NCBI RefSeq assembly: GCF_022201045.2
Contig: NC_068563.1
Coordinates: forward strand, 5,580,001 to 5,644,000
DNA: 64,000 nucleotides
DNA from: Citrus sinensis
Lineage: Eukaryota; Streptophyta; Magnoliopsida; Sapindales; Rutaceae
Reading direction: 5' to 3'
Shown here: piece by piece, positions 23,299-38,110 of the stretch
How positions within the stretch are numbered: position 1 is the first letter of the stretch
How the letters are laid out: each line of letters opens with the position of its first letter
Notes under the pieces: generated by a model
The model's input: the letters and a program-made list of their open reading frames with translations, nothing else
The model's database searches: none
What the model was told of the DNA's origin: nothing
Made by a program: the position numbers and the translations under genes

Positions 23299-23818
23299 TG
23301 ATGGGAAAGTGACTACCACAACTAGTTGCAAATTAAGCGGAAACAAAACTTTTTTCCTTTTTGTGTAATTAAAATAGGATATGTAGCACAAATAAATAAG
23401 TAGAAAAATAAACCAATATAATCCATAAGTAAAAAAAACCAACCACATGAGACTTACATTTTTACGTGGAAAACCCAAAACAAGAAAAACCCCAGAACCA
23501 TAGTTCAATATAATCTTCCATTATATTAATAGGATTACAGCATAAATTATTCTCTAGATAATACTACAGGCTACCAACATCAACAAATCTCAATATTATT
23601 CGCTTACAGTAACAGCCTAATACTTATTTTTCTAATAAATGGGTATCTCAAATAATAGCCAACAAGATAATAAAATAAAAATCAAGACTAATAAGATTAT
23701 AGAGGATGATACTAAGAACTTACCCTCAAAATTTAAGAAAAAATAAAATTAATTTCACCTTCTGACCGTCCAGCTAAAGATTGAAACTAAAGCCCTCAGA
23801 TTTAATATTGTGTCATTG

Positions 23819-23865
<47 letters not shown>

Positions 23866-24043
23866 TTTTCTTCTCCACAAAAGTTGCTGCCGCCTCCATT
23901 TATTCTTCTTTATACAGCCACGTTTTCAAAACCTAATTCATGGCAAATTTCATCTAAGTTCAAAGCTTGGTAATAATTGCAAATGAAGCAAACCTATCTG
24001 GACTTGAGCATTTTGGTCCACTAAAATGAAATGGACCCTACGA
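23299..24043 (-). mobile_element. Copia-type 3' LTR (family 1), after C7
   Basis: Minus-strand LTR colinear with 13121-13840. A (CT)19 tract lies at 23823-23860. Its minus-strand start (about 24043) is directly preceded by a purine-rich tract (gagggggagatt on the minus strand, 24044-24056) and by pol remains, which fixes family and orientation. Broken fossil. Confidence 0.7.
23823..23860. repeat. (CT)19 microsatellite
   Basis: Pure dinucleotide run inside the LTR; the sister LTR has a shorter, imperfect CT tract at about 13650-13678. Confidence 0.95.
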
Positions 24044-24150
24044 ATCTCCCCCTCCAACTCATTTAAGAGACACCACCAAGCCCGCTCTTTACATAAGCTT
24101 TTTAACTACTCCTTGGGCAATGTCTTTGTCATCATATCTAACAATATATA
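24044..24150 (-). mobile_element. Copia pol C-terminal remnant and polypurine tract
   Basis: On the minus strand the sequence at about 24104-24133 reads DMMTKTLPKE, the hallmark end of the Copia RNase H domain, followed by a short spacer, the polypurine tract and the LTR. This is all that is left of the internal region. Fossil; broken. Confidence 0.65.
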
Positions 24151-24410
24151 AATTAAGACATGCTAAATATTCAGTATATTGGGTTTGTTATAAAAAATTT
24201 TGGATACGTGGGTAATATATTCAATAACATATACGCGTGTGTGTGTGTATTTAATCCACTAATCTTGCTATCATGCATGAAATTAATTTCGATTATGAAT
24301 ACGTATATAAAAATTTTTATCTGGGTGCATCTGGTTTTCAAATAATATCATCCCATAATTTAGGAGCAGATTTGAATGGTTATAGTTACATAATATTTTT
24401 TTTTTAAAAA

Positions 24411-24560
24411 AAAAAAGGTATTTTCTAATACCTCTTTTTGTATCAACATTTCCCTTTTCTGTTTAATCCTTTGTTTCCAGTTCCCTCTACCAGGCCTTGA
24501 ACCATAGTGACTAAGATAACTTGAATGGTAATCCATCCGCAAAGGCCAAGGCATCCCGGT
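24411..24560 (-). mobile_element. SINE-like repeat with terminal hairpin, copy 1
   Basis: Minus-strand element: a Pol III B-box-like word GGTTCAAGGCC (rc near 24493-24503), then, about 60 nt on, the hairpin AGGTATT-loop-AATACCT (24416-24433) followed by a T run. Plain tRNA-derived SINE remnant by inference; the head is poorly preserved. Confidence 0.5.
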
Positions 24561-24693
24561 GGCCCATTTCTATAAAGCAAATTCTATATTAGAACATTGA
24601 GTCCTTATTTGTGCTCACATCCTTTACACTCTGTTGACGCTGTTCAACAATTGTGCAATGAAAAGATGAATTGATCAATGCACATTACCCAAT

Positions 24694-24850
24694 TAAAAAG
24701 GAAGGTATTTTTTAATACCTCTCTTTTGATTTGTTAGTTTCCTGCTTATGTTCAATGTTTCTTTTCTGTATCTGATTCTACCAGGTCTTGACCCCTGGCA
24801 GCAAACAAATGCCCAAACAGCATACTTGCCACCAAGGGCGCATGTAGACT
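24694..24850 (-). mobile_element. SINE-like repeat with terminal hairpin, copy 2
   Basis: Same family as 29415-29545: shared head (ccttggtggcaagtatgc on the minus strand, near 24818-24835), B-box-like GGGTCAAGACC, then hairpin AGGTATT-TTTT-AATACCT at 24703-24720. Minus orientation. Confidence 0.55.
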
Positions 24851-26463
24851 TGGTAACTAAACAACCCTCAAGGTGACCTTTTAACTTTGTGTAGCGAATA
24901 CAAGAAGGCCAGCCCAGCAGCCCTCATTTTCAAACGTCAAAATCTTAATTACTTTTTGAAAATTGAAGGCATCATTCAAATTGATTTGCTAACTTGTCCT
25001 CTAGGTTGGAATATATGACTCTATTATAGCTTGACCTCAGTTATTATTGGGACCTTGACTTGCATGGTTAGAACCCACAAAACCTAATAGCCACATATAC
25101 TCAAGTCTTCGGTCACATTAAATTAAAAGATTTTGGAGTAACTCTCATAAATGGAGGCCACCATTCGTAAGTCAATTCACAATTAAATTTTTGGGAGAAT
25201 TAAGCCTGCCAATTTTCACTTTCATATAATATTTCTTCATTTGAATACTTGTGTTTCTTCTTATCTTAATGTTAAGAGTACTTTCTACTTACATTCACAA
25301 CTTAATTAACTTTTTTATTTTGTTTTTAATTTCCATAAATCATTTTAGGATTCACAGGTTGAATATATTTATATAATAATGATGATAATAAAAGAGACGC
25401 CGGTCAATCCGAAAGTTCATATGAATACTGTGTGAAGGGTGAGACCGAGTGTTAGAAAATTTCCACTAAGAAATTAGTCCAAAATGCTTTTAAATTAAGT
25501 ACTATGAAGTTATCAAGAAGGTTCACTAATGTATTAAAAAAAAATATGACTCAGATTCATTTCATGCATTTCCTACGAAATATTAAAAGTCAAGGCGGCT
25601 TCATCACGCACGTTGAAAGATTTGACATAGAAACCCATTTTCCACTCAATGCTTTGCTACTGCCCACAAAGTCCCCATCAAAATAACCCACTTTGTACGA
25701 AGCTTTGGAAAAAATTATTCTTAATCACAAAAAATAAAAACTCCCCATATTTTTAGGGCATTTAACATAAAAAGCATAGTTTTTTCTATTAGTTAATTTC
25801 AACTTCATCCGATAAATTCTATTACAGGGAGCAAATTTAACTGTTAGTTCACGTTTATAGTGGGATACTACCAACCTCAACAGTTGGCTTATGGTCCTGT
25901 TCGGTATATAAATTAGGTAGTTATAGTTTAAATTTTATAGTATTAAAATATTTACTAAACACGAATTGTTGTGTCTCAAAAGTTAAGTTGATTTAATTTG
26001 TTATTTATATGATTAAAAAATTAAAAAAAAATTATTATTTTTATCAAAATTATTATTTAAAAGACATATTAATACACACTAGTTAATAATATTTCATAAT
26101 TATAATTTTTTTTTGGTATAGCACATTAATACGGACCAAGGGTCTCAATTGAGTAATTATTGCTAGGGTGGAAGTGAATGTATGTAGAAGTGTGGCGTAC
26201 CAGATTATTTTTGTAGTGAAGTGAATACTTTTGCAGAGCACCACGTGATCATAGGCATATTATCGAAAATGTTAATTTTTCGATAAAAATAAGTAATATA
26301 TTAGGGGTTCTCATTGTTATTACCACATTTTTATAAATTTGTCCGTCTTCCACACACACTCTTTCAGTTTTTCCACCATTATTATTTTAATTCCATATAT
26401 CTTTCTTCATGAACTAATAAGTACGTCAAAACTTGAAAACCGCCAGCATAAGAATTCAAGTAA

Positions 26464-26736
26464 GGATGTGTTTGGGATTGAGATTAAGAAGTTGTAGTTT
26501 TTAAGTTAAAGTACTAAAGTATTTGGTGAATACTAACTGCTGTAACTTGACAGTTATGTTACTACGATTTTTTACTTTTATGATAGAAAACCTATTATAT
26601 CTTTAATAATTTATCAAAATTATTATTTAAATTTTATATTTACTGCATATTAATAACGTTTTTTTCATAATTACAGTTTTTCTTTTCACAGCAGTTGCAT
26701 CTTAAAAGATACAGCACCTCAATTCCAAACATGACC
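26464..26736. mobile_element. PIF/Harbinger (Tourist-like) MITE
   Basis: 273-bp AT-rich element with imperfect terminal inverted repeats (GGATGTGTTTGGGATTGAG at the left; GGTCATGTTTGGAATTGAG as reverse complement at the right; 15-16 of 19 match) and a TAA target duplication on both sides (26461-26463, 26737-26739). No coding capacity. Confidence 0.65.
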
Positions 26737-27261
26737 TAATTTTCTTTCATTTTCCCACACTTCCTCTTCTCACACATTTTCTCCCTCAAAATTAATATCT
26801 TCTCCTTGTTTTTTTTTCTTCATTTATATTCTTGAGACCTTGACTTTTAAGAATTTAACGACATGTGGCACGCGTAATAATGAATGTCTAAATTGAAGTT
26901 TTCTATTATTAAACAACTCATGTCAACTACTAAACCTTTTGATTTAGTAGCTAAGTCTCAAACATTCAATTTTAAATCCTTAAAAATCAAGGGCACATAA
27001 AAGAAAAAAAGAAAAATAAAGTGAGAATTTGAATCTAGAAATTAGGTATAAAAAGAAGAGAGGAGAGTCAAGATTGAAATAAAAAAATTAAATGTTAAAA
27101 GGGAAAGTTTAAGAGTTAATATCATTCATATTTTATCTGCTTCACGTTTATTAGATCATTAAAAGTTATAAAATAGATTTAAAAAAAAAAAAAAAAAAAA
27201 ACCAATCAGAGAATCCAAATTCCAAATCCGCTTCCCGCGCCTTCCTTTCATTAATACCACT

Positions 27262-27275
27262 CCCACTATATATTT
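27262..27275 (+). promoter_or_regulatory. TATA box of D8
   Basis: ACTATATATTTC lies about 120 nt before the D8 start codon, at a normal distance for a plant core promoter with a leader of about 90 nt. Confidence 0.5.
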
Positions 27276-27390
27276 CTTCCACAAACTCATCATCTAAATG
27301 AAAAACAACCAAAAGAACCCATAAATCAAAAGCCCTCCTTTCACCTCAAAAACTTTTTTTTTCTCCCTCGCCACCAAAAAGGAGAAAAAG

Positions 27391-28968
27391 ATGTCTCTTA
27401 ACACTACCCAAATGCTATCAACCACCACCATAGTATCCGCTGCAGCTTCTGCAGCGGCCACAGCTATGGTTATTCGATCCATTACTCATGATTACTTGCC
27501 TTTTGAGGTTAGAGCCTACTTTGCTGTAAAACTCAAATCTCTTCTTGCAAGATTTTCTAGTGAGTTGACGTTAGTCATTAACGAATATGATGATGGCCTT
27601 AACCAAAACGTGCTCTTTAAAGCTGCAAAGCTTTATCTTGAACCCAGAATCCCACCCTACGTGAAGCGAATTAAGATCAACTTGCCAAACAAGGAAACCA
27701 AGATTTCATGCTCTGTTGAAAAAGATGAGGAGATTGTTGATGTCTTTAATGGAGTTCAACTGAAATGGAGGTTTTCTTCAAAACAAGTCCCTACAGAGAT
27801 GGTTCATCATCCGGACCATTACAACCCTGTGGTTAAATCCGAGGACAGATGCTTTGAGCTCAGTTTTCACAAGAAGTATAAGCAAGTGGTCATGGATAGT
27901 TACATTCCTCACGTATTGAAGCAATCTAAAGAAACAAGCACGCAAAAGAAAACCCTGAAGCTTTTTACCTTGAGGTATGATAGGATGCACGGGATGAGAG
28001 GAGATGTATGGCAATCAGTGAATCTTGATCATCCGGCCACTTTTGATACGCTGGCAATGGATTCTGATATGAAGCAGATGATAATGGATGATCTCGAGAG
28101 GTTTGTGAAGAGGAAGGAGTTTTACAGAAATGTGGGCAAGGCATGGAAACGCGGGTATTTGTTGTATGGTCCTCCAGGTACAGGGAAGTCAAGCTTGATT
28201 GCGGCCATGGCTAATTATCTGAATTTTGATGTTTATGACTTGGAGTTGACAAATCTCAGAGGGAATATGGAGTTAAGGAATTTGCTGATCGCCACAGAGA
28301 ATAAATCCATTCTCGTTGTGGAGGACATTGATTGTTCCATTGAGTTGCAGGATAGGTTTGCAAAGGCAAAAGCTACCAATGCTATGGACTTGAATGTGAT
28401 CCAACCCGTTATGAATCTTAATCAAGTACCTCAGGTAATCTTAGTATCTCAAGATTCTCAAGTCTTTTCTTTCTTTTTTTTCTTTTTTTTAAATAGAACT
28501 TATAATATGGTACATAATTTTATTTTTTTTCGATTTCAGGTGACTTTGTCTGGAATGCTAAACTTCATAGATGGACTATGGTCGAGCTGTGGGGATGAGC
28601 GGATCATAATATTCACAACCAATCATAAAGACAGGCTGGACCCTGCTTTCTTGCGCCCTGGTCGCATGGATGTGCACATTCACATGTCCTATTGCACTTC
28701 ATGTGGGTTCAAAATGCTGGCCTCAAGCTACCTTGGAATTACCGAGCATCCACTTTTCTTGGAGGTTGAAGGGTTGATAGAGAAAGCAAAGGTGACGCCT
28801 GCTGATGTAGCTGAGCAGCTGATGAGGAATGAGGTGCCCGAAATTGCACTTAGGGAGCTAATTCAGTTTCTTGAGATAAAGAGGAGGGAAAGTGATGAAA
28901 GCAAAGCTAAAGAAGTGAAAGAAGAGAGAGCAGAGGAAGCAGAAAGTGTTCGAGCAATTGAAGCTTAA
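27391..28968 (+). CDS. AAA-ATPase D8, BCS1/OM66-like (intact)
   Basis: Best preserved member of the cluster. Exon 1 is 27391-28434, exon 2 is 28540-28968, giving 490 residues. Hydrophobic N-terminal anchor (about residues 12-32), AAA-associated domain, Walker A GPPGTGKSS from residue 260, Walker B ILVVEDIDCS from 307, sensor-1 TTNH and RPGRMD in exon 2, Glu/Lys-rich tail. The 105-bp intron (GT at 28435, AG at 28539) is a multiple of three and free of stops, so retaining it would give a 525-residue protein with 35 extra residues (Phe-rich) just before the second half of the AAA core. The spliced form matches A1 and A5, so it is the likely main product. No close tandem partner; probably the least disturbed ancestor-like copy. 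Confidence 0.92.
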   Translation: MSLNTTQMLSTTTIVSAAASAAATAMVIRSITHDYLPFEVRAYFAVKLKSLLARFSSELTLVINEYDDGLNQNVLFKAAKLYLEPRIPPYVKRIKINLPNKETKISCSVEKDEEIVDVFNGVQLKWRFSSKQVPTEMVHHPDHYNPVVKSEDRCFELSFHKKYKQVVMDSYIPHVLKQSKETSTQKKTLKLFTLRYDRMHGMRGDVWQSVNLDHPATFDTLAMDSDMKQMIMDDLERFVKRKEFYRNVGKAWKRGYLLYGPPGTGKSSLIAAMANYLNFDVYDLELTNLRGNMELRNLLIATENKSILVVEDIDCSIELQDRFAKAKATNAMDLNVIQPVMNLNQVPQVILVSQDSQVFSFFFFFFLNRTYNMVHNFIFFRFQVTLSGMLNFIDGLWSSCGDERIIIFTTNHKDRLDPAFLRPGRMDVHIHMSYCTSCGFKMLASSYLGITEHPLFLEVEGLIEKAKVTPADVAEQLMRNEVPEIALRELIQFLEIKRRESDESKAKEVKEERAEEAESVRAIEA

Positions 28969-29096
28969 AATCTTGCTGCCATGCGCATTTGATGTAATCT
29001 ATGCTGTCCTAAAATTTTATTTGTAATAAACCATCAAATGATTTAGGAGCAAATTGTGATACGCTTACTTATAGCATTATTAAGAAAATAAAGAAT

Positions 29097-29230
29097 TACA
29101 AAAGAGAGGTATTTTAGAATACCTCTTTTTTATATCATTTTTTTTTTTTTCCTTCTTCTTGGTGTTTCTTCTTCTACCGTCTCTACCAGGTCTTGAACCT
29201 TGGTGGCTTGGATAGTTATGAAGATAGCAA
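29097..29230 (-). mobile_element. SINE-like repeat with terminal hairpin, copy 3
   Basis: Minus-strand copy: B-box-like GGTTCAAGACC (rc near 29189-29199) and the perfect hairpin GAGGTATT-TTAG-AATACCTC at 29107-29126, with flanking A/T runs. Head diverged. Confidence 0.55.
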
Positions 29231-29414
29231 TCCAGCCACTAGGGTAAGAGGGAGACAGTAGCCGTACTCTCAAAAGATATTTTTTAACTATGCCAAGGCA
29301 TTTAGCCCTTCTTGATTAATACGACATTTAAAAAATAAATAAAATAAAATAAAAGATTTATTCTATGCTTCTCTCTCTCTATGCTATACAAAATATTAAC
29401 ACAACATTTCTTTT

Positions 29415-29545
29415 TTAAAAAAAAGGGAGGTATTTTAGAATACCTCTTATTTGGTTTCTTCTATGCTTCTCTTTCTCTCTCTCTACCGGGTCTTGAACCC
29501 TGGCGGCACAGAAATCCTATCTGGCATACTTGCCACCAAGGGAAC
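29415..29545 (-). mobile_element. SINE-like repeat with terminal hairpin, copy 4
   Basis: Minus-strand copy with B-box-like GGTTCAAGACC (rc near 29488-29498), a CT-rich linker and the same perfect hairpin at 29427-29446; then a T run on the element strand that resembles a Pol III terminator. The head (cttggtggcaagtatgcc) is shared with copy 2. Confidence 0.6.
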
Positions 29546-30756
29546 AAAGAAACCCAGTGACAAATTTTCCCCAAAATAACTCTTGTCACAGTGATTTGCA
29601 TTCGGCATCATCACACACTGGCAGCAAATGCAACACTTCAAATAGTAGTGTGACTTTTCTGCAGCTATGACTTATGAACACCGCCCACATTCATGCAAGT
29701 GACATTAGAAAGACCTTAACGCATCAAAAGATCTTCCACAAAATTTTTGAGTAGAAGCAATTCTAATGAAGAATGACTAGTGAATGTGATTGGTGTATCA
29801 CATAAGGTTTCCAACCAGAAAAATCAAACCATGCTTCATCACATAAAAAAGCAATAAATGGGAAAAACGAAATAAATCCAAGTTTCCAAATCTCTTTCAA
29901 AAAGAGCATTCGAGACTTTGAGCAGAAGTACATACTGTGATAGTTTTCATGTAACAAGGGAAAATGAAAGTTGAAAAGCAAGAAAATACAAACATCCTAA
30001 ATCACCTTAGAACCACCGACTCTTGTGGACTAAAGGATTCCCGCTTACTACATAGGCACTATTTAAAAGTTTATCCAACAATCAGATTCTTATTGGCTAT
30101 TTGTATAAAACTCTGCGTCAATACATGCCTCCAGTAGCGGTGCCTGCAATATTATATAGAAAAACACAACACAGCATCAGTCTTCGGAATTAGTTTTTTT
30201 TATAAGCTCTAGACTACTTAAAACACACAAGGGGTAGCCAAGATCTTGGAAGCTCCTAAAATACAACACCAATTATGGTTCAAACTCAAGTTCACTTCAT
30301 ACTCAACATGAGACTTTATGAAAGATGCTATTAGGTTTTCACAAAACCCTGGAACTTTCCAACAAGACCTACACTGCACCCCATCTGAGGTCAAAAAAGG
30401 AAGTATATAGGGGTAAATCTCCAATAGTATACACTTTATGATTCAAGCTTCCAACAAGGACGCCAAGATTTTCCATTTTATGATGATATATATATATATA
30501 TATATATATATCCTACATAAAACAAGAAGAGAATCCACACCAAAAGTATGCAATAGAGTAACATGCAATGGATTTTGCACACACTATCAAACTTCGCCCA
30601 AATTGAAACTAATGAAACTTAGTGAATGTTAAGAGGATTCAAAGAGGAAAATAAATCAATGAACAGAAAAATTGAGTGTTATACTTGCCTCAAAACTTGG
30701 CAATTATTGCCTAGGAGGGACCAGAGTCTGTGAGTTACTGAACCTATAAGAGAGAT

Positions 30757-34283
<3,527 letters not shown>

Positions 34284-35330
34284 AATCGAACTCAGAGATC
34301 GACAGAAACTTGAAGATGATTGATCAAGATGAAAACCGCACAGCCAACTTCCCTGGAAGTGCGGTATAACCTGAAAAGTGACAGAAATATTAACTACAAC
34401 CAACTGCTGGTACATACAAATTTTTATGAGCGAAAAAAGCAGAAACATGCGAGTAAATTTACATATACATACAAATTTGCAACACGGTTACATGTCCACT
34501 TAGACGTATATAGACTTTCACATTTAAGAACCTTCCAAACTGCATGATATACTGATCACGCATCCCCATTTCGAAAACAAACAAAATCTAATTGCCAATT
34601 TAGCTATTGCAATTTGATATAACACGTAACTGCACAAAAGATTCAGCAGAAGCCGCACACTTTTGCCAACATAAAGAAGCAAGTAATGCAATCCTATCAT
34701 TTATTGCCAAATAATATATAGCCCAAGAATTCATTTCTGCTAATACACAAAAACTGATATATCCTTCTTGCATTAATAATTGTTGCATGTCAATTCACAC
34801 AAATTCCTCTTTTGCATTATGAATTCAATTTTCCCAGGAAAGCTGAAACTCACAATCCCACCCTAGAAAATTGATCAAAATTAAAAATAAAAATATTATA
34901 TAAATAAATAAATAAATAACAGCCGGAGCAAATCCTCAACGTTTGCTGCAAAAAAATAAAAATAAAATAAAATATACAATGCATGATCACATTTATAGTC
35001 AAAGAGGAAAATATACACAAATGCAAATTATTTACAACACCAAAATGAAAGAAAGTAGAATCATCTTCGCAAAAAGAATAATAATAATAAATAAACAAAT
35101 AAAACAACAGCATCTCCGTCAATTAAAATAAAAATTCTCAAAAATTAAAAAAAAAATGAAAGAAAGTTACCGACCGATCTGCAAGCGAGCCGCAAAATCT
35201 TGATCTCTCACGCGAAAAAAAAAAGAAAAAAAAAAGAACCTACCAAAATAAATGAAAAATGGCGAAGAATTAGGGTTTCGATTACAAAAATATAAATAAA
35301 AATGCGAGTATATTTTAGTTTCAGAAATGT
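34284..35330 (-). promoter_or_regulatory. 5' leader, leader intron and promoter of DHFR-TS
   Basis: A splice acceptor (tttcag) at 34372 and a donor (cg then gtaact) at about 35172 frame an 800-bp intron in the 5' leader. The presumed first exon is about 35173-35270. A telo-box AAACCCTAA lies on the minus strand at 35270-35278, a motif known from promoters of genes active in dividing cells, which fits a dTMP-synthesis gene. No clear TATA box. Confidence 0.5.
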
Positions 35331-37739
35331 GAGTAATTTTCACGAAAATGAACTAAAATGAGTGCGAAAGCTGTGAGCCAAGGAAGCTAAATTCACTTTT
35401 TCTTCACTGACAAATTTCCTTTTCTTTTATTTTTCTGTTTTTTTTTTTTTTTTTTTTTTTAATATGAAGTTTCAGATAAAAAGCAGAGGAAAAGGGGAAC
35501 ACACTGAAATAAGTTTGAAACGACACAAAATCCAAAAGCACGTTTGACGCGGAGTGCCGCCAAGGCTAGTACATGGTTTGGTAAGGGTTATTTTATTTAT
35601 TTATAAGCACTCCTATTACTTTTTTGCCCCTATTTGCCGAATGTATTTACATATTATATCCTTTCACTATTCATGTACCTACCCGTGATACTGATATTTT
35701 GTTCATTTGTTGCCATTGGGCAAACAGCATTAAAAAGTGAAAAAAATTTTAAAAAAAAAAAGGTTTGAATTTCGTTAATATCCTGAGTTGTACTAATATA
35801 TATATATATATATATATTAAACTCTTTTATAAGAATAATATTGTAATACAATTAAGAATGGATAAGAAATTAAGAACGGATTATTATTGTAATACAATTA
35901 CAAATTTAGAATACAAAATTAAATGCCCTATATAAGTCATTCTTGTACAGATCACTGTGAGTAAAAACAATAAATAGGAAGTAATTTTTTACATGCGATA
36001 ATTTATTATAATGTCAAATCATATGTCATATCACTTAAGACATGTATATTGTGCATTTAAATTTTGTGAGCATAATTGATCTCTCTAAGTTAAATAAATT
36101 GTGAAACATGAATTATGTAATTTATGACAAAAAAATAATGATATTAAAAAAAATTGAGGATATGCAAAGCCAATTTGCCAAGTTTTTTTAGCCCAAATAA
36201 TACTGATATTGTTATAACCTTATCATGTCAATTAATTTTGGTCTTATCTTATAATGTATGTTGTAATGATGTGGTCATAGTTAGGGATGGATTATTATTC
36301 TAATGGATAATGTCATTGATGTCCCTTTTAACATTTAGTTTAATTTACGTATCTACACTTTCCATCTCGAATGAGTAAGTTTTTAATTGGAATAATTTTT
36401 CTTTTTTTTCCCCCTTTTGAGGTTGAGGGTTGGGTTGAGTAATATATAAATTAAAATTTTAGTCCATATCTCTTTCAGAATTTGAACTCGAATAGTTAAA
36501 AAAAATGTTTGGAAATAATTTGATTAAACTCTTGGGAGATTTTAAAAGAATTTTTAAGTATTTTAAAACCAGCAAAATTTGACTTATCAACAACTCTTTA
36601 GTTGAGTTAGTCGGCACCTTCCTCCTTATATTTAAAGTGGATGTTCAAGTTAGGTCTTTTCATATGATCATGAGTCTTCTTTTCATGTGATTATTATCAA
36701 TTACCATTAAACTTATACACCTCTTTATATTATATAAAACAATTTTTTTTTCATAAATCTATGAGTAAATGAATTTTTTTCGTTGTTTATGATAGGAGGT
36801 GAGACTAAGCATGCTTCATCCTGTTAGTGTTTATTTTATATTGAGGTTTTGAAATAAGTTCAAAATGCTATATTGTTATGATTTGGTCTAATATGAATGA
36901 GGTATATTTGTCCTCATCTCTTTTTTCCTTTTTTTTTATAATTGGTGTTTGTTCTTATCTTAATATTAAAGAAAATAACTTGTTTTAAATTTATGATGAA
37001 GTTTATGGATTTATCTCCAAAATAATGATTCTATGAAAATAAAAACAAAAATAATTATATATTGTCCAAGGAGTTCCTCCTAAATGCAAAACTTTATCAA
37101 TAATTGAAAAAAAAAAAAAGGCAAGTAGGTTCTCCAAATCTAATAATTTCATTATTAAATTTTTATATATTATTTTCTTTTTTATGGATGCTAGTGTTGT
37201 CAAGAAAGTAGAAGAAAGAACAATTGACATTGTGAGAGCAAGTATTCAAGCCCCCATAAAAATATAATAGAAATTAGTTTCAGCCATTCCTCAATTATTT
37301 CATAATTGAGTGGAAACAATATTTTTTTTTACAAAATATGAGTGAAATGGAATCTAAATAGTATTTCAGTAGAGTCTGATTGTAAATACTAATTGTAATA
37401 TGATGTAATAACAATAATAAGTGAGTGGAATAGAATCTAGGTAGTACTTCAATGGAGTCTGATTATAAATACTTGTTATAATTTGATGTAATACCAATAA
37501 TAGTCCTCCGTATCAGTTTTCAAAAGAAAAAAAAAAGTGGAAGTAAAATTTCATATTAGTCACTAGAGTATATCGAAGATATTAGACACAAATCGCAGTG
37601 GCATTTTCGTCATTAAACTTAATTGAAAGAAAAAAAAAGTTGGTTTTATTTTTATTTTTTTTATTTCAATAGCGAAAAACAGCTAGCCCAAAAGAGTATA
37701 GTCCAAAAGCACAAAATAAGGCCGAAAACCGTGCCGCTT

Positions 37740-38110
37740 CGCCTGCAAAGGCGGGAAATTAGCATGCAACCAATAAATTCACGACAGCTGTCAATAAAAA
37801 GCGATGTACCAACCGTGAGATCTTAACCGTCCACTCGTCATACATCCAAGGGTCAAAGTCACTGTCAATTTTTTGTTTTTTATTACCATTGTCATTTACT
37901 CAGTTAGCTTTTGGTTGGTTAATCAAAAGATAGAGCATTACTTAGACGTCTTAATTACTCCAACACCTACAATGTTATCGTGAGATTAATCTGATTTATC
38001 AAATTTTCGTAAGGCAGTCAGCATATCAGGAGAAATTGACGATGTTTTTGCCTGACGTTGACGTGGCAAGCGGTGATTGGCCACGAAGCACAATCGTCAA
38101 CAAGAAGTCT
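37740..38110. promoter_or_regulatory. Orphan promoter-like segment with E2F-type site
   Basis: A GC-richer island in AT-rich DNA. It contains GGCGGGAAAT at 37750-37759 (rc ATTTCCCGCC, a perfect E2F-type site), CCAAT at 37770-37774, and GACGTTGACGTGGC with a reverse CCAAT (GATTGG) near 38052-38080. Such combinations mark S-phase promoters such as histone genes, but no gene follows on either side within 1 kb. Could be a promoter whose gene was lost, or coincidence. Confidence 0.3.

Larger units (their letters stand above)
24151..27260. other. Intergenic C7-D8: SINE-like and MITE repeats, no gene
   Basis: About 3.1 kb without a gene. It holds two SINE-like repeats (24411-24560, 24694-24850) and one MITE (26464-26736), annotated separately. 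A second AT-rich MITE-like segment may lie at about 25895-26145 (ggtcctgttcgg ... atacggacc), but ends and target duplication are not convincing. A run of 20 A precedes the D8 promoter at 27181. Confidence 0.5.
28969..30756. other. Intergenic between D8 and DHFR-TS
   Basis: 3' flanks of two convergent genes with two SINE-like repeats (29097-29230, 29415-29545). A (TA)n tract lies at about 30486-30511. The right part probably contains the 3' untranslated region of DHFR-TS. No gene seen. Confidence 0.5.

Noticed and set aside
13121-24043. Two same-direction LTRs 10 kb apart as the ends of one full retrotransposon
   Set aside because: The DNA between them is AAA genes, and both LTRs have the same AAA-derived flank; they are duplicates, not a 5'/3' pair.
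25895-26145. Second MITE with ggtcc ends
   Set aside because: Inverted ends are short and no matching target duplication was found.
27391-28968. D8 as a single-exon 525-residue gene
   Set aside because: The 105-bp segment has proper splice sites and is absent from the paralogous proteins; spliced 490 residues is more likely, with retention noted as a finding.
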